Part shown: positions 43,736 through 54,140 of the stretch, in pieces
How positions within the stretch are numbered: position 1 is the stretch's first letter
Layout: each line of letters begins with the position of its first letter
Origin: Cenococcum geophilum 1.58
Taxonomy: Eukaryota > Ascomycota > Dothideomycetes > Gloniales > Gloniaceae
DNA length: 64,000 bases
Direction: 5' to 3'
Assembly: GCA_001692895.1 (NCBI GenBank)
Contig: KV748248.1
Span: 733,602-797,601, forward strand
The notes under the pieces: generated by a model
Databases searched by the model: none
Told to the model about the DNA's origin: nothing
Seen by the model: only the letters and a program-made list of their open reading frames with translations
Position numbers and translations under genes: made by a program

Positions 43736-46700
43736 TCATGGCTCAATCTTAAACCGCATCTTCACACCCATACTGGCCAATTCGACATCCAAATACCGCA
43801 GCACACCCGGCACCGCCACAACCGCGATATCGTCCCCGCCCGTCCACCTGACCCCCTGCCCATCCTCCCACGTCTCGCTGCGGCCCTCAAACCCCTCGGC
43901 GCGCCTCGCACAGCGGCGACACCGCGTGATCCCCGTGCCACGCTTGCTCCTTCCGTACTCGCCGACCGTCGGCGTGGTGCTTAAGAAGCTGCCACACTTG
44001 CGGCACACGCGCGCACGCGTATAGTCAGAGCAGTTCATGAGGCGGTCCTGCAGCAGGAACGCGGTGCCGTGGGCGAGCAGGGCGTCGCGCTCCATCTCGC
44101 CCACGCGGATGCCTCCGCCCTTCTTGCGCCCCTTAATGGGCTGGCCCGTCAGCGAGTTGACGGGGCCCGTGGTGCGGACCTGGAACTTGTCGTTGACCAT
44201 GTGGCGCAGGCGCTGGTAATACACGACGCCGATGTAGATGTCCGCGGCGAGTTCCTGGCCCGTGATGCCGCTGTACATGGGTTCGTTGCCGTAGTAGTTG
44301 TAGCCGGCCTTCATGAGTTGGTGGCCGAAGTAGTCGACGGCGGTGTGCTGCTCGTCGAAGCGGAAGGGCGTGCTGTCCTGCGCGAGGCCGTGCAGAGCCC
44401 CCGCCTTGCCCGCTAGGCTCTCGACGAACATGCCGATGGTCATGCGCGAGGGAAAGGCGTGCGGGTTGATGATGACGTCGGGCTGGATCCCGCTCTCGCT
44501 GAACGGCATGTCGACCGCCGGCCATTTCTGCGAGCACACGCCCTTCTGACCGTGCCGGGACGAGAACTTGTCGCCGATGACGGGCGAGCGCGGGACGCGC
44601 AGCTTGACGCTGATGCTCTGGCACGGCTCGCTGCCGCTCTCGGCGCCGAGGATGCGCACCTCCTCGACGAAGGCGACCTCGTCGTCCTTGTACTTGAAGA
44701 AGTGCGTCTGGCCGTCGCGGTTGATGTATTCGCCGGTGGCCGGGTCGAAGGACACGGTATGATACGCGGCCAGGATGTCGTCCTTGCGCACCTCCATGCC
44801 CAGCTGCGGCCAGCCGTCGTCGTCCAGCTTCTCGCGCCACTCGGCCCGCACCAGCCCTCCCGGCGCGAACCCGAACAGCTTGCCGATCTGCCGTGATGAC
44901 CGTGCGCGCCGGCTGCCCTCCTCCAGGTCGCAAAGCTTTGTCTTGTAGATCGTGCCGTGACCGAAGCCGCGCTCGTGCGCTGACTTGTTTAGGATCATGG
45001 CGTCGTCCATATCGTAGCCTGTGTACGAGATGACGGCTACGATGGCGTTCATGCCGTTCGGGAAGTTGTCGAGCCCGTATTCGTTGTGCAGCGGTGGCCG
45101 CACCACTGGGGTCTGGCCCGTCTGTAAACGGTACGTCTTGTTGTCAGTGCGGTAGCGGTGTGCTGCTCCGGGTGTTCCCATCGACTGTTTGCCCATCTGG
45201 CATTGATACATGTTTCGGGGAGATTGGTTGAAGTCTGAGAAAGGAGTCATGTTCGCGATAATGGAGAGGATGTTCGTTGGGTCGTATTCTACGTGAGTCG
45301 AGTCCCCTGAAACGATTTCAGGTTCCGTGCAAGCGATGGACATAAAAGGCTGCTCGAAGGGCCCAACAAAGTCTAGCTTGTCAAGGGGTAGATATTTCAC
45401 CGGTCTGTACATGCGTGCAGACTGTGAAAACATGTAGACACCGGGATACTGGCCGCTATTGGAGTTTGGAACGTACCCGACCTCCAGTTCCAGCGGGACG
45501 TTGTGAGTGTCTTCGACCTTCCAGTATCGCAAGGTATCCCCGATGACCCTAGCTTGTTTCGGTGAGCAGAAGCCCAGAATCCGGCCATCGAGCTGCACCA
45601 CCACACTTTCTTGGAGAGATGCCGATGCTATGCTTGTCACGCCTAGTTGAGCCACAAGGCCTGGGATTGCCGAGACATCCACGTTATGAGTAGCTATCTT
45701 ACACTTGTGCGCAAGGTGATTTAGCAATCCACAGGGACTACCATCAGGGGTGTGCACTGGACATAAAAAGCCCCAACTTTCAGGCAGCAACTTTCTCACA
45801 GTTGTCGTCTTCAATTGGGCGAAGAAGCTACCTCTGTGAACCATTCGGAAGTGACTTATAAATCGGTAGAAGTTGATTTTCTCTGCCACAACCGTGAAAC
45901 CGGAGGTTTGTTGAAGATCCAGTCCACTCGGGCTGACGAGGTTTCCAGTAGATAGGAAATATTCCAAGGCTTGTCCAATGTTCTCGTTAGTTTTACGGAG
46001 AATCTTTGGCTGGAAATCTTTCATGAATTCCGGTGATGTGAACGGGGCCCAACTACTTCTTCGACACCATTCCATTAATGGAAGTCGTAATGAGTTCAGC
46101 CATTCGTCCAGTCTCTCCTTCAGTATCATGCCGTAAAGGAATCCACCAAGCAGAATTTCTTGATTCTGGACAGCGTCAGGATTGTCAACCGCACATTCGC
46201 CTTCTACCAGAGCGTAGAGTTTCCGGGTCATGAATAATAGCATTTTGAATTTGTCGGCATTTTGGCTGTCTGAGACATTATCGACGCCTAAGTGAGGAAG
46301 CACAATTCGCCGGAGGAACTCGGTGCCTGCGTCTTCATCGCTCATATCCTCTGGAACTTGCAAGACGACCTTAAACTTGCCACCCAAGTACGCTCTTGTC
46401 TTCGCTTTCCCATGTAAGCCATATGCTTTGTAAGTCCGGAGGAGCAGTTCCACCCGATCCGTCACGAATTGCTTGTCTTCGAGTCCTTTCGAACCAGCAG
46501 CACCAACTAAACCCTCGAAAATTTCTCGGTCGTTCGTCTCCACGAGTGCTTTGAGGACCATCATAACCGGCACCAAGTATTCGTTTTTCCTCCAGGAGAA
46601 CCGGAACGTGACGTTACCGTCGTTGAGGTAGTGTAGAACATTTGTCTGCGATGTCTGATCTGGACGGACTGACCGCATCTGGACGCCGAACTTGGAGTAT

Positions 46701-47429
46701 GAGGACCCGCGGTTCACGAAAGAAGGCCGAACGATTGCCATTGGGTAATTTCGTCGTGACACAATAAGCATTCGAATTAGCTTCTCGTTGCCATTGACAA
46801 TAAAGTACCCTCCCAACTCTTCGGATTCTTCTTTAGCTTTGACGAGCTGGTCAGGTGTCATACCCTCGAGATGGCAGCGATTTGTCTGTATGAAAGAGCG
46901 TTGGTCAGCTGGCGAAGATGCAAAAGAGTATTTGGGAAGAGCAGACCCTCAGCATTATGGGCACCTGGCCCATCTCCCGCACGGATTCATGCCAGTCTCC
47001 TTGGTTCACTCTGTACTCCAACCGTATTCTCAGCCTGCCTCGGTATGTAGCGTGCCGCTCTCTGCATTCTGCCGGCAAGATGCTTCGATTCTTAAGCGCA
47101 AACTTATTCGCAATGGGCAGCGTAGACTTATCGAGGAACACATCTCGTATCCTCACACTCAACCTATTCCTCTGTGGCCGATCCTCCGGCTGTGCATTCG
47201 GGTCTCCATCGAGGAAGACTTTGGTGCCAATGTCCCTGATTGCCTGCTCGAGAAGGCCTCCTTGGTCTAGTATGGCATTGAAAGAGTGGATGTGAGGCTC
47301 GATGGCTGCGGCCAGAGAGGGGTACGCCGTGTGATCTTTGGGAGGGTTCCGGAATAGCCTCTCTCGGCGTGCAGTGTCGAACTTGGACGACCATTTGGTC
47401 TCTGTTGGTGAAAGGCTTGAGGGTGCCAT
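43736..47429 (-). CDS. RPA135: RNA polymerase I second-largest subunit (RPA135/RPA2), two exons
   Basis: The catalytic beta-like subunit of RNA polymerase I, which makes the large rRNA precursor in the nucleolus. Exon 1 is 47429-46947 (161 codons), intron 46946-46886 (61 bp, GTCTGC...TACAG, phase 0) and exon 2 46885-43736 (1049 codons plus stop), giving 1210 aa against 1203 in Saccharomyces. The start is supported by the family N-terminus (RLFRNPPKDHTAYPSL). Exon 2 resumes TNRCHLEG, completing the conserved MLxxNRCHL block. Strong family blocks follow: GGYFIVNGNEKLIRM, SVRPDQTSQTNVLHYLNDG, the hybrid-binding GYDMDDAMILNKS (residues 784-796), GDKFSSRHGQKGV, and a C4 zinc site (C1122, C1125, C1150, C1153). 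No break is seen. GC content rises sharply downstream of about 45000. It is divergent to ARL8, 617 bp away. Confidence 0.98.
46886..46946 (-). other. Intron of the RPA135 gene
   Basis: 61 bp, GT donor (minus strand GTCTGC) and CATACAG acceptor; a CTGAC branch-point-like motif lies about 25 nt before the acceptor. Removing it joins IMLR to TNRCHLEG, as the family requires. Reading through it without splicing ends in a stop. Confidence 0.92.
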
Positions 47430-48046
47430 AAGTGTGGCGGCAGCGGACCGAAGCGCAGGAAATGCGCGAATTAGGCCTTCGAAAAGGCAAAGAGGGCAGA
47501 AATTTGGCAGCTCAGGCGTCCAAGTCCGGGGAGAGCGCTAAAATAGCAGTGTCTTTGGCATGAGAGGAGCGATTCATGGGAGTTTGGCTGCGCGATCTTT
47601 GCAGTAGGCACTGCAAAGGACTGCAGAAGACTGCACAAGAGGGCTTGGGACTGGCAACGAACTGCAACGGCACCGAATGAAAAAATTGGTGCGTTATCGA
47701 TAACGCCTAGTGCGGGTTTTTGGCGAACTATGGTTGGACCTGGACCCCAGCGGGACGAGCTTGAACAGCATCAGTCTCCCAAGGCAGGGCCCGAGTTCGA
47801 CTTTCTTGCCCACCACAAGTCTCTCATCGAAAATCTACCTCCAGTCGCATTGCGAGCGCTATCTAAAAATCAACCTCTCTCGCGGTCCACATAGTCCTTC
47901 CTCTCACCACAGCCCGCCATCAGGTGCCCCGCAGCCCCAGCAAGGATTCCCACACTCTTCTTACCTCGACAACTCCTCCAGCCAATTTGCGCTGCAAACT
48001 TCACAACCACCGCTCCACAACGCCAGCGACCCACGACTCTGACAAA
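47430..48046. promoter_or_regulatory. Shared divergent promoter region of RPA135 and ARL8
   Basis: 617 bp lie between the two start codons. It holds a perfect 16-bp palindrome GCGTTATCGATAACGC (47691-47706), an inverted repeat CTTTGCAGT-AGGC-ACTGCAAAG (47597-47618) followed by further ACTGCA motifs to about 47665, an A-tract TGAAAAAATT (47678-47687) reminiscent of the yeast RRPE element, and CTCATCG (47823-47829) reminiscent of the PAC core. The last two accompany ribosome-biogenesis genes in yeasts, which would suit RPA135, but both are short and may be chance. Confidence 0.6.
47691..47706. promoter_or_regulatory. Perfect 16-bp palindrome GCGTTATCGATAACGC
   Basis: The site is identical on both strands and lies about midway between the divergent starts, nearer to RPA135. 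It contains two overlapping GATA cores and the central TATCGATA. A dimeric factor binding site is the natural reading; which factor is unknown. Confidence 0.6.
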
Positions 48047-49156
48047 ATGGCGGGCTTCTTTCGACGCATCTATGATTGGCTCCTACGCCTGTTCTGGTCC
48101 GTTGCCCCTTCCGAGCCACCTTGATATTCCTCTGATTTTCCACTCGCCTTGTGCGCCATGTGTTGCCTCGTCTCTTGCAAACTTGTACCAAAAAAAAGCA
48201 AATATTGTACCAACAGTAAGATGGAACTGACGACGACCCTTCTCAATTCGCAGGGCGACCGAGATGGACATTACCATGATCGGTTTGCAGAATGCTGGCA
48301 AGACTTCGCTGTTGCGAGTTCTGGCGGTGAGTGTCTGCCGATTTGGGACAATCCCCGTGCAACGTCGCGGGATTTCTATCGACGGCATCGTTCTAACCGA
48401 TTTGATTAGGGCGGGGAGTTCACCATCGAGTACGTCCGTGTCGCTTCGTGCCACCCAGGCCTTCCGCCCGTCCTTCTGTTCATTGATTCGTCGACTGCGC
48501 CGCACCCGGCTGCTGTCGACTTGGCTTCAGCCCAATGGCTAACCGTGCTCACAGTACGATCCCCACGGTCGGCTTCAACATGAAGCGTGTCCAGAAGGGC
48601 CACGTAACCTTGAAGTGGTAAGTTCTTTCTATGTGCGACTCCATCGTCATCATCCAGCTCTTGCAACACCGAGGTCTCCCCGAGTCAACACCGCAAGTAT
48701 CCGAGATAGATTTGACACTCCAGTCATATGCCAACTGACGTTGTGAATTCTGCAGCTGGGATCTTGGAGGCCAACCTAGGTTCAGGTCCATGTGGGAGCG
48801 GTACTGTAAGGGTGTGAACGCTATCGTGTAAAAAAGCCCGCACGTGTGTTCTGGGGTGCTGATTACTGATAAGTATTATCAGATTCATAGTCGACTCCGC
48901 CGACAGAGATGCTTTACCAGTTGCGCGGGAAGAGCTTCAATTACTGCTGGAAAAACCTGCCCTGGAAGGCATCCCTCTCTTGGTGCTCGGCAACAAGTCC
49001 GACCTTCCGGATAAGCTCTCGGTCGATCAGCTGATCGAAGCCCTGAACCTCAAGGCAGTGTCGCACCGTGAAGTGAGTTGCTACGGCATAAGCGCAAAGG
49101 AAGAAACCAATTTGGATGCCGTACTCCAATGGTTGATCGCTCGCTCAAGCAAATAA
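48047..49156 (+). CDS. ARL8: ARL8-type small GTPase, six exons
   Basis: An Arf-like GTPase of the ARL8 class, which in other eukaryotes sits on lysosomes/late endosomes and links them to motors and tethers. Exons: 48047-48096, 48254-48326, 48410-48429, 48555-48617, 48756-48827, 48883-49156 (TAA at 49154-49156); all introns are GT-AG (157, 83, 125, 138, 55 bp). The product is 183 aa (human ARL8 186). The N-terminus [17 protein letters not shown] is the class's amphipathic membrane helix, with Ala2 rather than the myristoylated Gly2 of Arfs. P-loop GLQNAGKT (27-34), switch I threonine T52, WDLGGQ (70-75), NKSD (130-133) and SAK (163-165) are intact. Exon 3 is only 20 nt. The gene appears functional. 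Confidence 0.95.
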
Positions 49157-50579
49157 GACGACTTCTTCAAGTAATTGGTGAACGTAAGCTTTGTCCGCGC
49201 CGCCCTCATCGAATTTACGGTGCTCACGAGGTTCTCGGAGTTGATGTTGGGCAGAAGAAGACGTGACGACTCCAAACGACGCCTACGTTATTATGGATAT
49301 GGCAGTCAGCTTTATACGACATAGTTAATGATCTTACGAAGTGATGGAAAGAAGAAGAAGGCAGTTTGATTCTGCAGGCTAGCGATGGCCATTTAAATTT
49401 CCCCAGCTCGTAGCACGTTCCCTCTGTTTCATCGTTCTCATTCTTATAGGCGGGCATCGATAACATCTTTTCCGACGGCTATGTTCCACGTTTTTAGTGG
49501 TGCAACGACGATTGGAGGTTTCTTTTGGTATGGAGATCAACATTGTATCATTTTGTTCTTTGGAGCGGCGATTAGGACGATAAAATCTACGGCGCTGATT
49601 TGCCTTTTTTATCGAGCAGGTCCTTCAATTTAAAGCCTGGTTTGATTGCCGCACGCTTCCTGGCTCAACGAAAAAACGCATGCTGAAGCTGCATGAATAT
49701 TGCTTGCATTGAATGATAACTGCGAGCCAAGGTTGCGGCCGTGGAGCGCAAACCCAAGGCTGAACGCCGATTGCTGACGGTGGCCTCTGCGCAATGTGAA
49801 AAGCGCTGGGAGGACGGAATTCTGGCGATCACGACGCAGCTTCCTGTCGGATTGTCCTCGCATCCAGACGGCATCGTCGTCGCAAAGGCGGAAGGGCAAA
49901 AGGTTTGGAGAGCTGGCCGGGCAGAGCACTGTATTATTTTCACCATGCTTCAATTGCCAACACATCGCGCAGCGAGCTAAAGCTGACATGGGGGTCTCGC
50001 GTCAGTGATTGGCTGCAGGGCCCATGGAGATGTGACGTTCGCCTACATGTAGCCTCGCCCAAGATGCATTCCGGACTGGCCAGATCATTCCACCCTGCGC
50101 CGGCACCCTTGGGAGGGGGAGATTGCGCATGCTGGCGGCACAGGTGAGCCGTTCTGTATGCACTCCCGATAGAAGCTCGCAAGTCAACCTTTCAGGAAGC
50201 TGTTGCGGAAGGTGCATTATCTCAGTTCTGCTTCTTCCAGGGCTTTCTGTTCGTCAAGCCAGCTACACGGTAAATCATTGCCACCTAGGCGGTGTCGATG
50301 ATCAACGCCGAACACTCCAGTCACAGTGTGTAATAAACGTATGCGACGGCGTAGAGACTTCGCAGCCTTTCTAAAGAATACAAATCAACTTCCTTAAGGC
50401 GGATGAGGCTTCTCAAAGGCCTACAAATGATCTGATCACATCTCTTTTCGGACATACGAGCACTGCCTCATGAATTACGTCCTTTCTCAACGTTCTCTCA
50501 ACTGGGAGGAATTCTCAATCTGGACTGCACCCAGCCGCTTGATGACAGATGCCGCAACTTCTGTTGGATAAGTAGTGAT
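49157..50579. other. Gene-island flank downstream of ARL8, no gene recognised
   Basis: The base composition is normal and not RIP-mutated. The first few hundred bases are probably ARL8 3' UTR. Several short frames (for example 49741-49980 plus, 49630-49989 minus, 49905-50147 plus) overlap one another, and none gives a recognisable protein. A GTGAGC...CTTCCAG pair at 50144-50240 could be an intron of an unknown transcript. A GTGTAATAAAC stretch near 50327 could be a polyadenylation region. A minus-strand frame around 50487-50579 (VAASVIKRLGAVQIE) is not recognised. Confidence 0.4.
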
Positions 50580-52989
50580 AAATTTTGCCAAGATCAGGTA
50601 TCGGAGGTCGGGGTTAGGCTTGGCATAACCTCGGGTTACGCACGACCCCCCAAGGTCCGCGACATATCGTCCAAATATCACCCCCCCCCTTTGGTGGTGG
50701 CCCCTACTTTTCGGACGCGTTTTTGAGGCCTAGGTTAGTACTGGGTTAGTATGGAGGGCCTTAGCGCGCCTTCGACCTCACCGTCGCCTCAATAATACAT
50801 TTTCCAACCCTCTCCTATCCTTATGCCTGCGCTAGCTTACGCGGGGCTTCTGATTTTATATAGAAAGGCCTACCGTAATTCTAATTGTATAATATAGAGC
50901 CCTCTTCTTCTTCTCCTTTAATATTTACGCGTTTGGTGACTTTATTTACCTATGCCGCGCTTATGCGTCTCCCCCTTACCTCTTGCGGATATAGAGTCTT
51001 TTAAGAATCTCCTTACCTTATGGTCCACTTTACGGTTAACGGAAGCCCCCTTAGCCTCCTCTCCCTATAGCCTCTAGAGCGAATTTAAGGCCTAGATAGC
51101 ATAGCTATATAATATTTATAAGGCCTAGCGCTTAAAGAATACTATAAGGGCGTATAAGCTAAAGTAGAAAGAGTAGGAAGACTAGTACGCGAGACTAGAA
51201 GGTAATATAGACGGCGCCCAGGTAATAGAAGATAAGCTTTACCTATTTTTAGAGTAGTAAGTTATTAACTAAGAATTATAGGCTACTAGCTATTAAAAAC
51301 GGAAGTTAAAACGGAAAGAGATATAGAAAGATAGCGAGTGGGTAAAGAAGAGGTAGAAGATAGTTAAGCGGGTAGGGTAGTTAGGGGGGAAGGCAGCTAT
51401 AGGGGTAGCTATAGGGGCAGCCGTAGGTATAGGGGAGGAGGCTATAAAGGAGAAAGGGGAGATATAGGACGAGGAGGCCCTAGACGCCCTATTTAATAAA
51501 ATAGTCTAATACTTAGTTGTAAATAGCTACGTCTCTACTATTACTAAGCTTTACGCGTAGCAGTTAGAAGGTAAGACCTCGCAGTCGCTATAGGGGGCAA
51601 AGCTCTCGGTAGTACTAGACAGTGTCCGCCGTAATAAGGACCGGATTTAACGCGTTAACTTTATTAATTAAGGCCTATTTATAATTACTAGCGGCTATAA
51701 TATTAAAGAGCTTAAAAAGGCAATTACTTAGTACTAAAAGATGGGCTCTAAGATACTAGGTTTAGTTAAGTCTTACCTTTAAACTATAGCTAAGCATTTA
51801 TTAGGTTTATATATACCCTATTTAGTCTATATAGCTGCCGTTTTCTAACCTATTCCTTAGGCTATACTACTATTACCCGTAATAAAAGTAGATAAGACGT
51901 TTAGCTTACTAACCTTATTCTTATTAAATTAAAGAATAAAGGGCCTAAACTGGATAAGTTAGCGCTATATATAATTATGTTAATAATATAAGGGAAGTAG
52001 AATTAGTATAGTAAGGTTAAGTATATAGGCTATATACGGAACGCTAACCCTATCCTCTACCCCCTCTCTATAGTAGCCTTTTACTTCTTTAACCGCTAGG
52101 GTAAAGATAGCGCTAAGAGCTTTTTATCCTTTTAGTAGCTAGAGGACTACTATAACCTATATGTCTTCCCTAGCAGTATTAAAGTACTATAATAGCCGCT
52201 AAGCTATTATATATAGTTTAAATAGAATAAAAAGATATTCTAGGGGGTAGGAATTTACTTAAAGGAGAAAACCTATAGCGCCTATAAGTAGAGCGTCTAA
52301 TATACTAAGCTTAGTGGCGTTAAGGAGACCTAAATTAAATAGGCCGGATGCTAGAATACGGACGCGATAACGGGAGCCTACCTTAGCTACCTACCCTATA
52401 TGTTTATATGGTTGATCGCTAGCTTCCTAAAGAAAGGAAAGAGCTACTTTCTCCCCTACGTATAGGAGGTGCTAAAGGAGGCCCTCTGTTTAAAGATATA
52501 GCCTAAGACTAACGTTTAGCTAAAATATATAGAGGCCTACTACTTAGGTAGGGCTAATAATAAGGTTATACGGCTTAACCTTATAGGCTTAGGATTTCTA
52601 CGCCTCCTTTATATACTTAGGGTAATCCTATATAAGCAGTTCCCGCTTTACCCCCTATAAAAGGACCCCCTTTTTAGCTGTGAGAAGTACTAGAGGTTCG
52701 CCGCGTGGGTAGAAAGCTCGCTAGCTAATATAGTTACGCTAGATAAGCTAATAATATGGAAATACTGGCCCACCTATAAGGCCGTAGCTAAGCTAAGATA
52801 TAAGGCCGCGATCTTTAAGATAAAGGGGGTTTAATTACGCGTATAGATAATTTTAGAACGCCTTAGCGAAATAGAAAGGTTATTAGCATTATTTATACCT
52901 ATATAGATCTAGTAAGGGAAGATAAGTATCTAGATAGGACCTATAGAGTCTATATATCTACCTTTAGGCAAGCCTACGCCGTCTACTAT

Positions 52990-53200
52990 AACGTCTACTA
53001 TATCTACGCCGCTTACTTAGCTGTCTACAATATCCATACTGCCCGCTTAGCCGCCGTCTATAATATCCGCACTATTTACTTAGCTGTCTATAATATCTGC
53101 ACCGTCCGCTTAGCTATTTACAATATCCGCACTATCTACTTAGCCGTTTATAATATCCGCACCGCCTACTTAGCCGTCTATTATATCTATATCGCCCCTA
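52990..53200 (+). repeat. 30-bp in-frame tandem repeat in Crypton copy P
   Basis: About seven units of the TAGCCGTCTACAATATCCGC type with a 30-bp period, that is 10 codons per unit (TQLSTISAPS-like). The multiple-of-three period suggests it once encoded a low-complexity linker. The same repeat begins in copy Q at about 56575 and is cut by the insertion of element D. Confidence 0.85.
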
Positions 53201-53547
53201 CTAGCGTAGGTATAAGCTAATACTTAACTATTTCTCCTATTTATCCTTAACCTATAGGCGCTGCTAAGGAAATATAAAATGCTTTAAGGCGGTAATTTAG
53301 TCTTTTAGCTCTAGACTAAGTAGACTTTAGGGCTAGCGGGTAGGCCGTTAATTAAAGCTCTTAATTACTGCTAGGGGGCACGCTAGTGGGTTAACGGCGA
53401 GGCTATATTTTATAGCCGTTGCCGTAGGATAATTAAGGATGTAAGATGGCGCGTAAAAGGCGGTATAGTAAGAGATAAGAGATAGGCTATTAACTAGCTG
53501 GAATAGCTACAAGGTCGGCGTTCTTTAGATTAGCTTTATAAGAATAT

Positions 53548-53900
53548 CTAAATAGTTATTTTACTATAGTAACTAAGACGCCTTAATATATAACTGTATT
53601 ACGGTGACTAAGACGCCTCTATATATAATTACACTGCAGTAACTAAGACGCCTTAATATACAACTGTACTGTAGTAACTAAAACGTCTTAATATAGGACT
53701 GTATTAGTGACTAAGACGTCTTAATATAGAACTGCACTGTAGTAACCGAGACGCCTTAATATATAACTATACTATAGTGACCGAAACGCCTTAATATAGG
53801 ACTGCACTGCATTAACCAAGACGCTTTAATATAGGACTATATTATAGTAACCGAGAGGTCTTAATATAGGACTATACTATAGTAATTAAAACGCCTATTA
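53548..53900 (+). repeat. 35-bp tandem repeat downstream of Crypton copy P
   Basis: About ten units of the ACTAAGACGCCTTAATATA type with a 35-bp period. The period is not a multiple of three, so it is probably non-coding and lies 3' of the recombinase. Each unit keeps GACGCC/GACGTC and a CTGCAGTAAC-like segment. Confidence 0.9.
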
Positions 53901-54140
53901 TATAGGAATAGAGCCTATTTAGGTATTATAAATTTAGAGCAACATTACGCGACTGCCTAGAAGTACCGATTTAATATAGATTATATACCTTTTCGCCCAA
54001 AATCGCGTGCGAAAGTACTTAGGGGCGGTCGCTACGCGACCTTATACGGGGTTTGGGCGCGTTATTAGTAAAAGTAGCCCTAACCTTATATTAACCCGGG
54101 TTATAACCGCGCTAAATTAGCCCCCCTAATATATGATAGG

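Larger units (their letters stand above)
50580..54140 (+). mobile_element. Crypton-type tyrosine-recombinase element, copy P
   Basis: A DNA transposon of the fungal Crypton class, related to the Ndc10/CBF3 domain-2 family. From a candidate ATG at 50952 (MPRLCVSPLPLADIESFKNLL) the plus strand encodes a recombinase-like protein interrupted by many CAA/CAG-derived stops. The region at 52285-52420 corresponds to the family's H-x-x-R stretch and ends in GAYLSYLP, carrying the presumed catalytic tyrosine. A 30-bp in-frame repeat (about 52990-53200) gives a Ser/Thr/Pro-rich linker, followed by a GCR1_C-like DNA-binding segment (about 53390-53545, FYSRCRRIIKDV...SLDQL). The first 250 bp are only lightly mutated. 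It abuts copy Q directly at 54140. Confidence 0.75.

Noticed and set aside
44133-44933. 266-aa arginine-rich frame inside RPA135, and antisense frames at 44069-44896
   Set aside because: Shadows of the GC-rich part of RPA135 in other frames; composition is extreme and no domain is seen.
46788-47295. Plus-strand frames of 125-160 aa opposite exon 1 of RPA135
   Set aside because: Antisense to a strongly conserved exon and without recognisable content.
49630-50217. Several overlapping frames of 70-119 aa downstream of ARL8
   Set aside because: They lie on both strands over the same bases, none resembles a known protein, and none has a clear gene structure. An unknown transcript cannot be excluded.
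50487-50681. 64-aa minus-strand frame at the edge of the gene island
   Set aside because: It runs across the start of Crypton P. The part outside the element could belong to an old gene interrupted there, but nothing in it is recognisable.
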